Both the position numbers and the translations under genes were made by a program. A DNA stretch of 64,000 bases from assembly GCF_946190375.1 (NCBI RefSeq), contig NZ_CAMIAF010000006.1, forward strand, positions 46,146 through 110,145. The letters run 5' to 3'. The DNA comes from Streptococcus mitis (GTDB lineage Bacteria; Bacillota; Bacilli; Lactobacillales; Streptococcaceae). Positions 28,514 to 37,865 of the stretch are shown here, in pieces (positions within the stretch are counted from its first letter, which is position 1; every line of letters starts with the position of its first letter). The notes beneath the pieces are model-generated. The model had not been told where the DNA came from. It saw only the letters and a program-made list of their open reading frames with translations, and did not search any database.

Positions 28514-28567
28514 AAAAAAGATAAGCTTTCTAGCGCTTGTCGAGTGCGGTGTCATCTTCCTATTTTT
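28514..28567 (+). repeat. Paired hairpin repeat, copy A, before pnp
   Basis: A 54-base unit bounded by AAAAAAGATAA and TTCCTATTTTT. It folds as AAGAT...ATCTT with an inner GCGCT/AGTGC stem. The same borders and exact length recur at 28639. The T-rich end resembles an intrinsic terminator. Confidence 0.6.
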
Positions 28568-28638
28568 CTACAGAAATGTTCGGCAAGCCGAACCGTCCAA
28601 AATATCTTGAGCAATTGAACCCGGCCGAAAAGCTATGT

Positions 28639-28692
28639 AAAAAAGATAAACTGTCTTGTCTTCATCGAAGACTTCGTCAGTTTCCTATTTTT
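28639..28692 (+). repeat. Paired hairpin repeat, copy B, before pnp
   Basis: A 54-base unit with the same 11-base borders as the copy at 28514, but a different core: AAACTG/CAGTTT outer stem and GTCTTC/GAAGAC inner stem. Conserved borders with changed but still paired cores suggest selection on structure. Confidence 0.6.
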
Positions 28693-28718
28693 ACTTTGCT
28701 TTTGACGTCCTTGGTATC

Positions 28719-28745
28719 TTGATCTTTGTAGGCAAGGCGTATAAT
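28719..28745 (+). promoter_or_regulatory. Probable proximal pnp promoter
   Basis: TTGATC (28719-28724), a short 15-base spacer and a perfect TATAAT (28740-28745), 24 bases before the pnp start. The spacing is short, so confidence is moderate. Confidence 0.45.
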
Positions 28746-28769
28746 TTCATCAATCCAAAGGGGATTAAA

Positions 28770-30983
28770 ATGACAAAACAAGTGTTTCAAACGACTTTTG
28801 CGGGTCGTGAGTTAATTGTAGAGACTGGTCAGGTTGCCAAGCAGGCAAATGGCTCTGTTGTTGTACGTTACGGTGAGTCAACTGTCTTGACTGCGGCCGT
28901 GATGTCTAAGAAAATGGCAACTGGGGATTTCTTCCCTCTCCAAGTCAACTACGAAGAAAAAATGTATGCAGCTGGGAAGTTTCCTGGTGGCTTTATGAAA
29001 CGTGAAGGACGTCCTTCAACGGATGCGACTTTGACAGCGCGTTTGATTGACCGTCCAATCCGACCAATGTTTGCGGAAGGTTTCCGTAATGAAGTGCAAG
29101 TGATTAACACTGTGCTTTCTTATGATGAAAATGCCTCTGCACCAATGGCTGCTATGTTTGGTTCATCATTGGCATTGTCTATTTCAGATATTCCATTTGA
29201 CGGACCTATCGCTGGGGTGCAAGTTGGCTATGTGGATGGTCAAATCATCATCAACCCTACGCAAGAACAAGCAGAGCAATCGCTCCTTGAATTGACAGTA
29301 GCTGGTACCAAACACGCCATCAACATGGTAGAATCTGGTGCTAAAGAATTGTCAGAAGAAATCATGTTGGAAGCTCTCCTTAAAGGGCACGAAGCAGTTA
29401 AAGAATTGATTGCCTTCCAAGAAGAAATCGTTGCAGCAGTTGGTAAAGAAAAAGCAGAAGTAGAATTGCTTCATGTGGATGCTGACTTGCAAGCTGAAAT
29501 CATCGCAGCCTACAACAGCGACCTTCAAAAAGCGGTTCAAGTAGAAGAAAAATTGGCTCGTGAAGCTGCAACTCAAGCAGTTAAGGACCAAGTGACTGCA
29601 GTTTACGAAGAAAAATATGCAGACCACGAAGAATTTGACCGTATCATGCGTGATGTGGCTGAAATCTTGGAACAGATGGAACACGCTGAAGTGCGCCGTT
29701 TGATCACAGAAGATAAGGTACGTCCTGATGGTCGTAAGGTCGATGAAATCCGTCCTTTGGATGCGGTTGTTGACTTCCTTCCTCGTGTGCATGGTTCTGG
29801 TCTCTTCACTCGTGGACAAACTCAGGCCCTTTCAGTCTTGACCTTGGCTCCGATGGGAGAAACTCAAATTATTGATGGTTTGGATCCAGAGTACAAGAAA
29901 CGCTTTATGCACCACTATAACTTCCCTCAATATTCTGTAGGGGAAACTGGTCGTTACGGTGCGCCAGGTCGTCGTGAAATCGGTCACGGTGCTCTCGGTG
30001 AGCGTGCCCTTGCTCAAGTCTTGCCAAGTTTGGAGGAATTCCCATACGCTATCCGTCTAGTAGCAGAAGTCTTGGAATCAAATGGTTCTTCTTCTCAAGC
30101 TTCTATCTGTGCGGGAACGCTTGCCCTTATGGCTGGTGGTGTGCCAATCAAGGCGCCAGTAGCTGGTATTGCTATGGGACTTATCTCAGATGGAAATAAC
30201 TACACAGTCTTGACAGATATTCAAGGTTTGGAAGACCACTTTGGAGATATGGACTTTAAGGTTGCGGGTACTCGTGACGGGATTACAGCCCTTCAAATGG
30301 ATATCAAGATCCAAGGGATTACTGCAGAAATCTTGACTGAGGCTCTTGCCCAAGCCAAGAAAGCACGTTTTGAAATCCTTGATGTGATTGAAGCTACCAT
30401 TCCAGAAGTTCGTCCAGAATTGGCTCCAACTGCTCCAAAAATTGATACCATCAAGATTGATGTGGACAAGATTAAGATTGTCATCGGTAAGGGTGGAGAA
30501 ACCATCGACAAGATTATCGCTGAAACAGGCGTTAAGATTGATATCGACGAAGAAGGAAATGTGTCTATCTACTCTAGTGACCAAGATGCTATTAACCGTA
30601 CTAAAGAAATTATTGCTGGTTTGGTCCGTGAAGCCAAAGTAGATGAAGTTTACCGTGCTAAAGTCGTTCGTATCGAGAAATTTGGTGCCTTTGTTAACCT
30701 CTTTGATAAGACAGATGCCCTTGTTCATATCTCGGAGATGGCTTGGACGCGTACCAATAATGTCGAAGACTTGGTAGCAATCGGGGATGAAGTTGATGTT
30801 AAGGTTATCAAGATTGATGAAAAAGGACGTGTGGATGCTTCTATGAAAGCCCTTCTTCCTCGTCCTCCAAAACCTGAACGTGATGAAAAAGGCGAAAAGT
30901 CTGAGAGACCTCACCGCCCACGTCATCACAAGGACCACAAACCTAAGAAAGAATTTACAGAAACACCAAAAGATTCAGAATAA
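28770..30983 (+). CDS. pnp: Polynucleotide phosphorylase
   Basis: A 737-residue 3'-5' exoribonuclease that degrades RNA phosphorolytically, usually as a trimer. Domains in order: RNase PH 1 (about 5-220), a helical linker, RNase PH 2 (about 300-540, with RRTEIGHG-like [14 protein letters not shown]), KH (about 555-610, [13 protein letters not shown]) and S1 (about 620-690). A basic C-terminal tail rich in K, R and H follows. The start at 28770 follows AAAGGGGA; a longer frame upstream is not protein-like. The neighbours cysE and cysS follow. Confidence 0.97.
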   Translation: MTKQVFQTTFAGRELIVETGQVAKQANGSVVVRYGESTVLTAAVMSKKMATGDFFPLQVNYEEKMYAAGKFPGGFMKREGRPSTDATLTARLIDRPIRPMFAEGFRNEVQVINTVLSYDENASAPMAAMFGSSLALSISDIPFDGPIAGVQVGYVDGQIIINPTQEQAEQSLLELTVAGTKHAINMVESGAKELSEEIMLEALLKGHEAVKELIAFQEEIVAAVGKEKAEVELLHVDADLQAEIIAAYNSDLQKAVQVEEKLAREAATQAVKDQVTAVYEEKYADHEEFDRIMRDVAEILEQMEHAEVRRLITEDKVRPDGRKVDEIRPLDAVVDFLPRVHGSGLFTRGQTQALSVLTLAPMGETQIIDGLDPEYKKRFMHHYNFPQYSVGETGRYGAPGRREIGHGALGERALAQVLPSLEEFPYAIRLVAEVLESNGSSSQASICAGTLALMAGGVPIKAPVAGIAMGLISDGNNYTVLTDIQGLEDHFGDMDFKVAGTRDGITALQMDIKIQGITAEILTEALAQAKKARFEILDVIEATIPEVRPELAPTAPKIDTIKIDVDKIKIVIGKGGETIDKIIAETGVKIDIDEEGNVSIYSSDQDAINRTKEIIAGLVREAKVDEVYRAKVVRIEKFGAFVNLFDKTDALVHISEMAWTRTNNVEDLVAIGDEVDVKVIKIDEKGRVDASMKALLPRPPKPERDEKGEKSERPHRPRHHKDHKPKKEFTETPKDSE

Positions 30984-30998
30984 GAAAAGGAGAAATGT

Positions 30999-31616
30999 AT
31001 GGGATGGTGGCGCGAAACCATTGATATCGTAAAAGAAAATGATCCAGCGGCCCGCACCACTTTGGAGGTTTTGCTGACTTATCCAGGTGTCAAGGCCTTG
31101 GCGGCCCACCGTCTTTCGCATTTTCTCTGGAAGCATGGCTTCAAACTCTTGGCTCGTATGCACAGTCAGTTTTGGCGCTTTTGGACTCAGATTGAGATTC
31201 ATCCAGGGGCCCAGATTGATTCAGGTGTCTTTATCGACCATGGTTCTGGCTTGGTGATTGGAGAGACAGCTATCGTTGAGACGGGAGTTCTCCTCTATCA
31301 TGGGGTGACTCTTGGGGGAACAGGGAAAGACTGTGGCAAACGCCATCCGACGGTTCGAAAGGGAGCCTTGATATCAGCACATGCCCAAGTTATTGGTCCT
31401 GTAGAAATCGGTGAAAATGCCAAAGTCGGTGCAGCAGCAGTTGTCGTGGCAGACGTGCCTAGTGATGTGACGGTTGTCGGTATTCCGGCTAAGATTGTCC
31501 GTGTACATGGTAAAAAGGATGAGCCGGCCATTCACGAAGTCGAAGAAAAACGAGAGTACTACGTCAATAAACTCGAGCAGGCTAAAGAAGCCAGTCACAA
31601 ATCGTCTGGGTTGTAG
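30999..31616 (+). CDS. cysE: Serine O-acetyltransferase
   Basis: A 205-residue enzyme making O-acetylserine for cysteine synthesis. The N-terminal helical part is followed by left-handed beta-helix hexapeptide repeats (about 65-160). The active-site HGSG occurs in FIDHGSGLVIGETA, and YHGVTLGGTGKD is characteristic of CysE. A GGAGAAATGT site precedes the start, 15 bases after pnp. The grouping with cysS links cysteine synthesis and tRNA charging. Confidence 0.95.
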   Translation: MGWWRETIDIVKENDPAARTTLEVLLTYPGVKALAAHRLSHFLWKHGFKLLARMHSQFWRFWTQIEIHPGAQIDSGVFIDHGSGLVIGETAIVETGVLLYHGVTLGGTGKDCGKRHPTVRKGALISAHAQVIGPVEIGENAKVGAAAVVVADVPSDVTVVGIPAKIVRVHGKKDEPAIHEVEEKREYYVNKLEQAKEASHKSSGL

Positions 31617-31627
31617 AGGATACCTAT

Positions 31628-32512
31628 ATGATTCAAGCAAGAAACAAGTTAAGCCAAGAGGAGCTATCTGAGGCGAAAAAACTAATTAACTGTTGCCAAA
31701 ACTATGACGGTACCTATCGTGATCCCTATCTCTCTAACATGCTTAATTTTGACCCAAACATGCCCGCCTTTTTCCTTTATTATGAAAAAGGCGAACTTGT
31801 TGGTCTCTTAACTGTCTATGCAGATGACCAAGATGTAGAAGTGACGATACTGGTTCATCCAGATCATCGCCGTCAGGGAATTGCGCGTGCGTTGTTTACT
31901 AGTTTTGAGAGAGAAACAGCTTCTTTCTCTATTTGTTCAGTCACTTTTCAGACAGAGCGTGTTTTTCTAGAACGTCATCCTGATTTTATCAGCAACTGGG
32001 GCTTGGTCGAGGATGAAGATACAGAAACTTGGTTAGGTAAGGGTAGAAGACCTTATCCGTTAGCAAAGGTTTCCAATCTTGAAGTTTTGTTAGCAGATAG
32101 TTCGTATCAGGAGAAAATTAGTCAGTTAAAATTTCAGGCATTCTCAGAGGAACATGAGTCTAGAGAGATTGTGGATAGATATGTCGCTGAAGCTCTGAAG
32201 GATCCAGAAAGTCGCTTATATATTTTGTTAAAAGACGGTCAGGTTATTGGAACTTGCACGGTAGATTTATCGACTAATACGAATTACTTCTACGGTTTAG
32301 CAATATCTGAACCTGAACGTGGGAAAGGCTATGGAAGCTACTTAGCAAAATCCCTTGTCAACCAACTAATTGAGCAAAATGATAAGGAATTTCAGATTGC
32401 AGTAGAAGATAGCAATGTAGGTGCCAAACGTTTGTATGAAAAAATTGGCTTTGTCAAACAGACTCAGGTGGTTTATCTGAATGAGAAAGGAGCAAGGGAT
32501 TCCGAAGTGTAG
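31628..32512 (+). CDS. Tandem-GNAT acetyltransferase
   Basis: A 294-residue protein with two GNAT domains. The first (about 1-140) has the acetyl-CoA loop HPDHRRQGIARAL near 78-90; the second (about 150-290) has SEPERGKGYGSYLAKSL near 226-242 and a typical VGAKRLYEKIGF tail. The substrate cannot be told. It lies between cysE and cysS with an 11-base gap after cysE. Confidence 0.85.
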   Translation: MIQARNKLSQEELSEAKKLINCCQNYDGTYRDPYLSNMLNFDPNMPAFFLYYEKGELVGLLTVYADDQDVEVTILVHPDHRRQGIARALFTSFERETASFSICSVTFQTERVFLERHPDFISNWGLVEDEDTETWLGKGRRPYPLAKVSNLEVLLADSSYQEKISQLKFQAFSEEHESREIVDRYVAEALKDPESRLYILLKDGQVIGTCTVDLSTNTNYFYGLAISEPERGKGYGSYLAKSLVNQLIEQNDKEFQIAVEDSNVGAKRLYEKIGFVKQTQVVYLNEKGARDSEV

Positions 32513-32593
32513 AGAGATTCGGACTGAAATTCAATTGAACTCTTAGTGACGAAACTAACAGTTCTTGGATTTTAGCTTTCCTGATTATGATTT

Positions 32594-33937
32594 ATGATTG
32601 AAATCTATGACACCATGTCTCGTGATTTGCGAGAATTTGTCCCGATTGAGGACGGTAAGGTCAAGATGTATGTTTGTGGGCCAACTGTGTACAACTATAT
32701 CCACGTGGGGAATGCCCGCTCAACAGTGGCTTTTGATACGGTTCGTCGCTATTTTGAGTACCGTGGGTATGAGGTTGCCTATATTTCCAATTTTACAGAT
32801 GTAGATGATAAGATTATCAACCGTGCCAAGGAAGAGGGCATCACTCCTCAGGAGGTTGCGGACAAGTACATCACTGCCTTTCGTGAGGATGTGACAGCCT
32901 TGGGCGTCAAACCTGCGACCCGCCATCCGCGTGTGGTGGAGTTTATGGCTGACATCATCCGCTTTGTGGAAGATTTGATTGAAAAAGGCTTTGCCTACGA
33001 GAGTCAAGGGGATGTTTACTTCCGTGTGGAAAAATCTCACAACTATGCCAAATTGGCTAATAAAACCTTGGAAGATTTGGAGCTGGGTGCTTCAGGTCGT
33101 ACCGATGAAGAAACAGCTCGTAAGGAAAATCCTGTAGACTTTGCCCTCTGGAAATCTGCCAAATCAGGCGAGATTTCTTGGGACAGTCCTTGGGGACCTG
33201 GTCGTCCGGGCTGGCACATCGAGTGTTCGGTCATGTCAACAGAGATTTTGGGCGATACCATTGATATCCACGGTGGCGGAGCCGACCTAGAGTTTCCACA
33301 CCACACCAATGAAATTGCCCAGTCAGAAGCCAAAACAGGTCAGACCTTTGCCAACTACTGGATGCACAATGGCTTTGTCAATATCGATAATGTCAAGATG
33401 TCCAAGTCCTTGGGTAACTTTATCACAGTGCACGATGCCCTCAAAAACCTCGATGGTCAAGTTCTTCGTTTCTTCTTTGCGACTCAGCATTACCGCAAGC
33501 CTATCAACTTTACCGAAAAGGCAGTGCGTGATGCAGAGACAAATCTCAAGTATTTGAAGAACACTTATGAGCAACCATTTACAGGAAAAGTGGATGTCAA
33601 AGAGTTACAAGCCTTTAAAGATAAGTTTGTGGCGGCTATGGATGAAGATTTTAACGCTGCCAACGGTATCACAGTTGTTTTTGAAATGGCCAAATGGATT
33701 AACTCAGGTAATTATGATGCAAGTGTTAAGGAAGCTCTTGCGGATATGTTGGAAGTCTTTGGGATTGTCTTTGTTGAGGAAGTTTTGGATGCAGAGATTG
33801 AAGACTTGATCCAAAAACGCCAAGAAGCGCGTGCCAATCGTGACTTTGCGACAGCGGACCAGATCCGTGACCAATTGGCTGCTCAAGGGATTAAGCTCCT
33901 TGACACCAAAGATGGAGTGAGGTGGACACGTGATTGA
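32594..33937 (+). CDS. cysS: Cysteinyl-tRNA synthetase
   Basis: A 447-residue class I synthetase attaching cysteine to its tRNA. It shows the zinc ligand in MYVCGPTVYNYIHVGNAR with the HIGH-type HVGN, ECSVMS and GGGADLEFPHHTNEIAQSE, and the KMSKS loop. The start at 32594 lacks a strong ribosome site, but the N-terminus MIEIYDTMSRDLREF is family-like. No T-box with its GGUGG sequence is visible in the 81-base gap upstream. It overlaps mrnC by 8 bases. Confidence 0.96.
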   Translation: MIEIYDTMSRDLREFVPIEDGKVKMYVCGPTVYNYIHVGNARSTVAFDTVRRYFEYRGYEVAYISNFTDVDDKIINRAKEEGITPQEVADKYITAFREDVTALGVKPATRHPRVVEFMADIIRFVEDLIEKGFAYESQGDVYFRVEKSHNYAKLANKTLEDLELGASGRTDEETARKENPVDFALWKSAKSGEISWDSPWGPGRPGWHIECSVMSTEILGDTIDIHGGGADLEFPHHTNEIAQSEAKTGQTFANYWMHNGFVNIDNVKMSKSLGNFITVHDALKNLDGQVLRFFFATQHYRKPINFTEKAVRDAETNLKYLKNTYEQPFTGKVDVKELQAFKDKFVAAMDEDFNAANGITVVFEMAKWINSGNYDASVKEALADMLEVFGIVFVEEVLDAEIEDLIQKRQEARANRDFATADQIRDQLAAQGIKLLDTKDGVRWTRD

Positions 33938-34316
33938 TGTCAATCTCATTAACGGGATTGCGTTAGCTTTTGAGGGAGACGCGGTGTATTCTATGTATAT
34001 TCGCCGTCACCTCATCCTCAAAGGTATGACCAAGCCCAATAAACTCCACCAAGAGGCAACCAAGTATGTCTCAGCCAAGGCTCAGGCTCGCTTGATTTCC
34101 CTTATGTTAGAGGAGCAAGTCCTGACGGAAAAAGAAGAAGAAATCTACAAACGTGGTCGCAATACCAATAGCCACACCAAGGCCAAAAATGCTGATGTGG
34201 TGACTTATCGCATGTCCACAGGTTTTGAAGCCGTGATGGGCTATCTTCATATGACAGAAAATTTGGAACGTCTTGAGAGCTTGATTTCGTGGTGCATCCA
34301 AAAAGTGGAGGGCTAG
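33930..34316 (+). CDS. mrnC: Mini-ribonuclease III MrnC
   Basis: A 128-residue RNase III-like nuclease lacking the double-stranded RNA-binding domain; in Bacillus it matures 23S rRNA. The start region (NGIALAFEGDAVYSMYIRR) and the RGRNTNSHTKAKNADVVTYRMSTGFEAVMGYLH block carry the acidic catalytic residues. It overlaps cysS by 8 bases, the usual Firmicute arrangement. Confidence 0.93.
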   Translation: MIDVNLINGIALAFEGDAVYSMYIRRHLILKGMTKPNKLHQEATKYVSAKAQARLISLMLEEQVLTEKEEEIYKRGRNTNSHTKAKNADVVTYRMSTGFEAVMGYLHMTENLERLESLISWCIQKVEG

Positions 34317-34319
34317 GGC

Positions 34320-35189
34320 ATGATGGCAAAAGAACTACAAGACTGGTTTCCTGAAGCTCAGATTTCAGACCAACCAGTAGAGAAAGAAGGATATCTTACT
34401 CTCCCTTTAGCTTCTCAGCAGTGGATTTTGCTGGAGGTAGCTGGGCTCAGCGAGCGTGAAAAGCAGTTGTTTGCTCTTTTGACCCAGCAGGAGCAATCTA
34501 GTTCGCTCAATCCTTGGTATTCTTATCTGGTTGAGGGGAAGGGACAGGCGCCGAAAACTTTTAAAAAGATTCAGTTGGTTTATTGTCATCTTTCCTATTT
34601 TCAGCAGGAAAATCTAGCTTCTTGGCTGGATATGATGAGGACTCTTTTTCCTAACTGTCAGACAGTGCTTCAGGTCGGAGCCCAGGATTATGTTTTCGTA
34701 CTTCAACAAGATAAATACACCTCTGTACGAGCTATTTTAAGTGATACGATTGAAGCGGTTGAGTATGACTTTGGACTGCGTCTCTCTATCGTGTTGGGCC
34801 AGGTTTGGTCTCAGACAGGAAATCAAGCCCTATCAGACTTAATCAAAGCGGAGCGGGATTTATTTAAGACCTGGTGGCGTCAGGGTCACCAAGGTGTTCA
34901 TACTTTTTCTCAGCTCTATCTTTGGAGTATGGGAGAAAGGCTTGTGGATTTGAGAGTAATCAAGGAATATCTCCGCCAGATGATTTTGGATCAAGACCAA
35001 ATTCAGGAAATCATTCTCTCCCTTTGGGAAAATAGTGCTGTTCTCACTAAAACAGCCCAGCAACTCTATCTGCACCGCAATTCTCTCCAATACAAGATTG
35101 ACAAATGGGAAGAATTGACAGGCCTTCAGTTGAAAGAATTGACCGACCTGACCCTGTGTTATCAATTGATTTTACCAGATATTTTATAA
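34320..35189 (+). CDS. PucR-type helix-turn-helix regulator upstream of msmK
   Basis: A 289-residue protein with a C-terminal PucR/CdaR-type helix-turn-helix (about 240-285: LTKTAQQLYLHRNSLQYKID). The larger N-terminal part is of unknown ligand specificity, with no membrane segment. The start is ATG 34320 behind GGAGGG. It lies 3 bases after mrnC and ends at a terminator before msmK, the sugar ABC ATPase, which it may regulate; that link is only positional. Confidence 0.75.
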   Translation: MMAKELQDWFPEAQISDQPVEKEGYLTLPLASQQWILLEVAGLSEREKQLFALLTQQEQSSSLNPWYSYLVEGKGQAPKTFKKIQLVYCHLSYFQQENLASWLDMMRTLFPNCQTVLQVGAQDYVFVLQQDKYTSVRAILSDTIEAVEYDFGLRLSIVLGQVWSQTGNQALSDLIKAERDLFKTWWRQGHQGVHTFSQLYLWSMGERLVDLRVIKEYLRQMILDQDQIQEIILSLWENSAVLTKTAQQLYLHRNSLQYKIDKWEELTGLQLKELTDLTLCYQLILPDIL

Positions 35190-35222
35190 AGTTTTGTGCA
35201 AGTTGCACAGAACTTTTTTATT
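35190..35222 (+). terminator. Intrinsic terminator before msmK
   Basis: AGTT-GTGCAA / TTGCAC-AACT folds as a hairpin, followed by a long T run. Confidence 0.85.
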
Positions 35223-35246
35223 TTTTTGGTCATCTTGCCATAGAAA

Positions 35247-35269
35247 TGTAAAGCGTTTTCATCTATAAT
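35247..35269 (+). promoter_or_regulatory. msmK promoter region with a cre-like sequence
   Basis: A perfect TATAAT (35264-35269) lies 33 bases before msmK. Immediately upstream, ATGTAAAGCGTTTTCAT (35247-35263) resembles a CcpA cre site but has one extra base in its left half. A clear -35 at normal distance is absent. Confidence 0.45.
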
Positions 35270-35301
35270 AAAACTATCAAAAGACAAAAGGAGTTCACCT
35301 C

Positions 35302-36432
35302 ATGGTAGAATTGAATCTTAAAAACATTTACAAAAAATATCCAAACAGCGAACATTATTCAGTTGAAGACTTCAACTTGGACATCAAAGACAAAGAATTT
35401 ATCGTTTTCGTAGGTCCTTCAGGATGTGGTAAATCAACAACTCTTCGTATGATTGCTGGTCTTGAAGACATCACAGAAGGTACTGCATCTATCGATGGCG
35501 TGGTTGTCAACGACGTAGCTCCAAAAGACCGTGACATCGCCATGGTATTCCAAAACTACGCTCTTTACCCACACATGACTGTTTATGATAACATGGCTTT
35601 CGGTTTGAAATTGCGTAAATACAGCAAGGAAGACATCGACAAACGTGTGCAAGAAGCAGCTGAAATCCTTGGATTGAAAGAATTCTTGGAACGTAAACCA
35701 GCTGACCTTTCAGGTGGTCAACGTCAACGTGTTGCCATGGGTCGTGCGATCGTTCGTGACGCAAAAGTATTCTTGATGGACGAACCTTTGTCAAACTTGG
35801 ATGCCAAACTTCGTGTATCAATGCGTGCTGAAATCGCTAAAATCCACCGTCGTATCGGAGCTACAACTATCTACGTAACTCACGACCAAACAGAAGCGAT
35901 GACACTTGCAGACCGTATCGTTATCATGTCAGCAACTAAGAATCCTGCTGGTACAGGTACTATCGGACGTGTTGAACAAATCGGTACTCCTCAAGAAGTT
36001 TACAAAAACCCAGTTAATAAATTCGTAGCAGGATTCATCGGAAGCCCAGCTATGAACTTCATCAATGTGAAATTGGTTGGAAGCGAAATTATTTCAGACG
36101 GTTTCCGTTTGAAAGTTCCAGAAGGAGCATTGAAAGTTCTTCGCGAAAAAGGCTATGAAGGTAAAGAATTGATCTTCGGTATCCGTCCAGAAGACGTGAA
36201 TGCAGAACCTGCTTTCCTTGAAACATTCCCAGAATCAGTTGTCAAAGCTACTATCTCTGTATCAGAATTGCTTGGTTCAGAATCTCACCTTTACTGCCAA
36301 GTTGGTAAAGACGAGTTTGTTGCAAAAGTTGATGCTCGTGACTACTTGCAAACAGGCGCAACAGTTGAACTTGGATTTGACTTGAACAAAGCACATTTCT
36401 TCGATGTAGAAACTGAAAGAACAATTTACTAA
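35302..36432 (+). CDS. msmK: Multi-sugar ABC transporter ATPase MsmK
   Basis: A 376-residue ATPase of the MalK/UgpC type. It shows Walker [10 protein letters not shown] (38-46), signature LSGGQRQR near 134-141, Walker [17 protein letters not shown], and a C-terminal OB-like regulatory domain (about 240-376). In streptococci MsmK is shared by several carbohydrate importers (raffinose, maltodextrin, sialic acid), and the gene stands alone as here, without permease genes. GGAG precedes the ATG. It is flanked by terminators on both sides. Confidence 0.93.
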   Translation: MVELNLKNIYKKYPNSEHYSVEDFNLDIKDKEFIVFVGPSGCGKSTTLRMIAGLEDITEGTASIDGVVVNDVAPKDRDIAMVFQNYALYPHMTVYDNMAFGLKLRKYSKEDIDKRVQEAAEILGLKEFLERKPADLSGGQRQRVAMGRAIVRDAKVFLMDEPLSNLDAKLRVSMRAEIAKIHRRIGATTIYVTHDQTEAMTLADRIVIMSATKNPAGTGTIGRVEQIGTPQEVYKNPVNKFVAGFIGSPAMNFINVKLVGSEIISDGFRLKVPEGALKVLREKGYEGKELIFGIRPEDVNAEPAFLETFPESVVKATISVSELLGSESHLYCQVGKDEFVAKVDARDYLQTGATVELGFDLNKAHFFDVETERTIY

Positions 36433-36443
36433 GATAAATAAAA

Positions 36444-36484
36444 CTCAAAACACTGCTAGAGAAATCTGGCAGTGTTTTTGAGTG
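36444..36484 (+). terminator. Intrinsic terminator of msmK
   Basis: The stem CTCAAAACACTGC / GCAGTGTTTTTGAG, with a 12-base loop, includes its own T-rich arm. Confidence 0.85.
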
Positions 36485-36493
36485 TTTGCGTAG

Positions 36494-36519
36494 AAAAAAC
36501 TCCTGGGAAATTCCAGGAG
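36494..36519 (-). terminator. Intrinsic terminator of the NOX gene
   Basis: The leftward stem CTCCTGG / CCAGGAG with a 6-base loop is followed on the minus strand by GTTTTTTC. Confidence 0.8.
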
Positions 36520-36530
36520 AATGTAGTTGG

Positions 36531-37721
36531 TTATTTGAACTTGAATCCTTCGTAAATAAGCTCTGCTTTTGGATTTTGTTTTTTAATCTGTTTGGCCAGT
36601 GACTTCATCATAGAGAGAGGACCACACATATAGACGCTTGCCTGTTCGGGCACTTCTTTTTGTTCAAAATTAAGATAGCCGTATTTCCTACTGTCTACTA
36701 GATGGAGTTCAAAATTAGGATTTTTCTGAGCATAGTCACGGAGCAAATCAAGGTAGACCGCATTTTCTTCTCCACGGAAGCTATAGTAGAAGTGAACCTG
36801 TTTATCTAAAATAGGATGTTCACGGATGTAAGAGATAAAGGGGGTGATCCCAATGCCTCCAGCAATCCAAATCTGATTTTTTCTTCCTTCTTCTATGATC
36901 ATATGTCCGTAAGCTCTGTCTACGGTTACTTTGCTGCCGACTTGAAGATTGTCATAGATATTCTTGGTATGGTCGCCTGAATTTTTGACAGTAAAGTAAA
37001 GAGTTTGACCATGACCTCCTGAGATAGAAAAGGGATGCGGAGCACTTTCAAAACCTTCTTGGAAAATCTTTAGGAAGGCAAATTGTCCTGATTGATAGTT
37101 GAAAGGTCTACTAAGACGGATTTGAATTTCTCTAGTATCGTGATTTAAGCGTTTGAGCTTGGTAATTTTTCCTAGATAGGGGAAGGAAATCTTTTGATAA
37201 AGGAAGATGATATAAAAACCAGCCAGTAAGCCTAAAAGGGCATAGCTACTAACAAGAAAACTTAGAAGATTAAATGTGAGGAGGCGATTGCCCATCATCA
37301 TGTAGACGTGAAAGAGTCCAAAAATATAGGCCAGGTAAACCAGACGGTGAATCCATCGCCAAGCTTCGTATTGGATGTATTTGCCTAAATAGGCGACAAG
37401 GATGATGCTGATAAAGATATAGATTGCAAGGTTGCCAAACTGAGCAGCTAAGCGAGAGCCCCACAAACCGCCCATACTAAAGTTATGAAAGATGAGTAGA
37501 ATGATGGATAGAAAGGCTGTGAATTTGTGGGCAGTGTAGACCTTCTCCAAACCGTGAAACCAACTTTCTAGTAGTGGAAGACGAGTGGCTAGGATAAAAG
37601 TCAGAGATAGGCTTGTTAAAGCTAGCCCTGGAATCATGAATTGGGGAGAAGTGTTCATCCAAGTCAACATAGTCAAGATAAAACTAGCTATGATAAAGAG
37701 TAGTCCTTTGATTGATTTCAT
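36531..37721 (-). CDS. SpNOX-like NADPH oxidase (ferric reductase-type flavocytochrome)
   Basis: A 396-residue membrane flavocytochrome resembling the pneumococcal NOX homologue SpNOX. Six or so helices (about 1-185) hold two histidine pairs, H65/H79 on one helix and H125/H138 on another, spaced to bind two hemes. The cytosolic part has HPFSIS (FAD), GGIGITPF and MCGP (NAD(P)H). It would pass electrons across the membrane, to oxygen in SpNOX. I start at MKSIKG (37721) as in SpNOX; further in-frame ATGs lie upstream. The physiological role is not settled. Confidence 0.88.
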   Translation of the reverse strand: MKSIKGLLFIIASFILTMLTWMNTSPQFMIPGLALTSLSLTFILATRLPLLESWFHGLEKVYTAHKFTAFLSIILLIFHNFSMGGLWGSRLAAQFGNLAIYIFISIILVAYLGKYIQYEAWRWIHRLVYLAYIFGLFHVYMMMGNRLLTFNLLSFLVSSYALLGLLAGFYIIFLYQKISFPYLGKITKLKRLNHDTREIQIRLSRPFNYQSGQFAFLKIFQEGFESAPHPFSISGGHGQTLYFTVKNSGDHTKNIYDNLQVGSKVTVDRAYGHMIIEEGRKNQIWIAGGIGITPFISYIREHPILDKQVHFYYSFRGEENAVYLDLLRDYAQKNPNFELHLVDSRKYGYLNFEQKEVPEQASVYMCGPLSMMKSLAKQIKKQNPKAELIYEGFKFK

Positions 37722-37829
37722 AGAAAATTCCATTTCATTTAGATTTAATTTGTTGTAAATAAATTTGTTACATTTTATCATAGAAAAAGTATGGTGTCAA
37801 ATTGGGGTCTATAAATGTTTACTCTCATC

Positions 37830-37860
37830 AAAAAAAACTCTCCAATTTAACTGGAGAGTT
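37830..37860 (-). terminator. Intrinsic terminator of the amino acid ABC operon
   Basis: The perfect stem AACTCTCCA / TGGAGAGTT (6-base loop) is followed, read leftward, by a run of seven or more T. It is 5 bases past the last permease stop. Confidence 0.9.
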
Positions 37861-37865
37861 GCTGT

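Larger units (their letters stand above)
28092..28769 (+). other. Long non-coding, structured region upstream of pnp
   Basis: About 680 bases without a convincing gene. A promoter-like TATGATAAAAT lies near 28121-28131. Downstream are several self-complementary stretches: ATCTTAGAT...ATCTAAGA near 28284-28315, GTTCGGCAAGCCGAAC near 28578-28593, and two matching terminator-like hairpins (separate entries). A 61-codon open frame at 28537-28722 has no ribosome site and runs through both hairpins' sequence, so I do not call it. The region could be a regulatory leader of pnp, contain a small RNA, or be decayed sequence. Confidence 0.5.

Noticed and set aside
28537-28722. A 61-codon open frame upstream of pnp
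   Set aside because: No ribosome binding site, no protein-like composition, and it runs through the hairpin repeats. It overlaps a region better explained as non-coding.
32513-32593. T-box riboswitch before cysS
   Set aside because: The gap is only 81 bases and lacks the GGUGG sequence and an antiterminator/terminator pair.
35247-35263. Canonical CcpA cre site at msmK
   Set aside because: The left half has one extra base compared with the consensus; kept only as a cre-like feature of low confidence.
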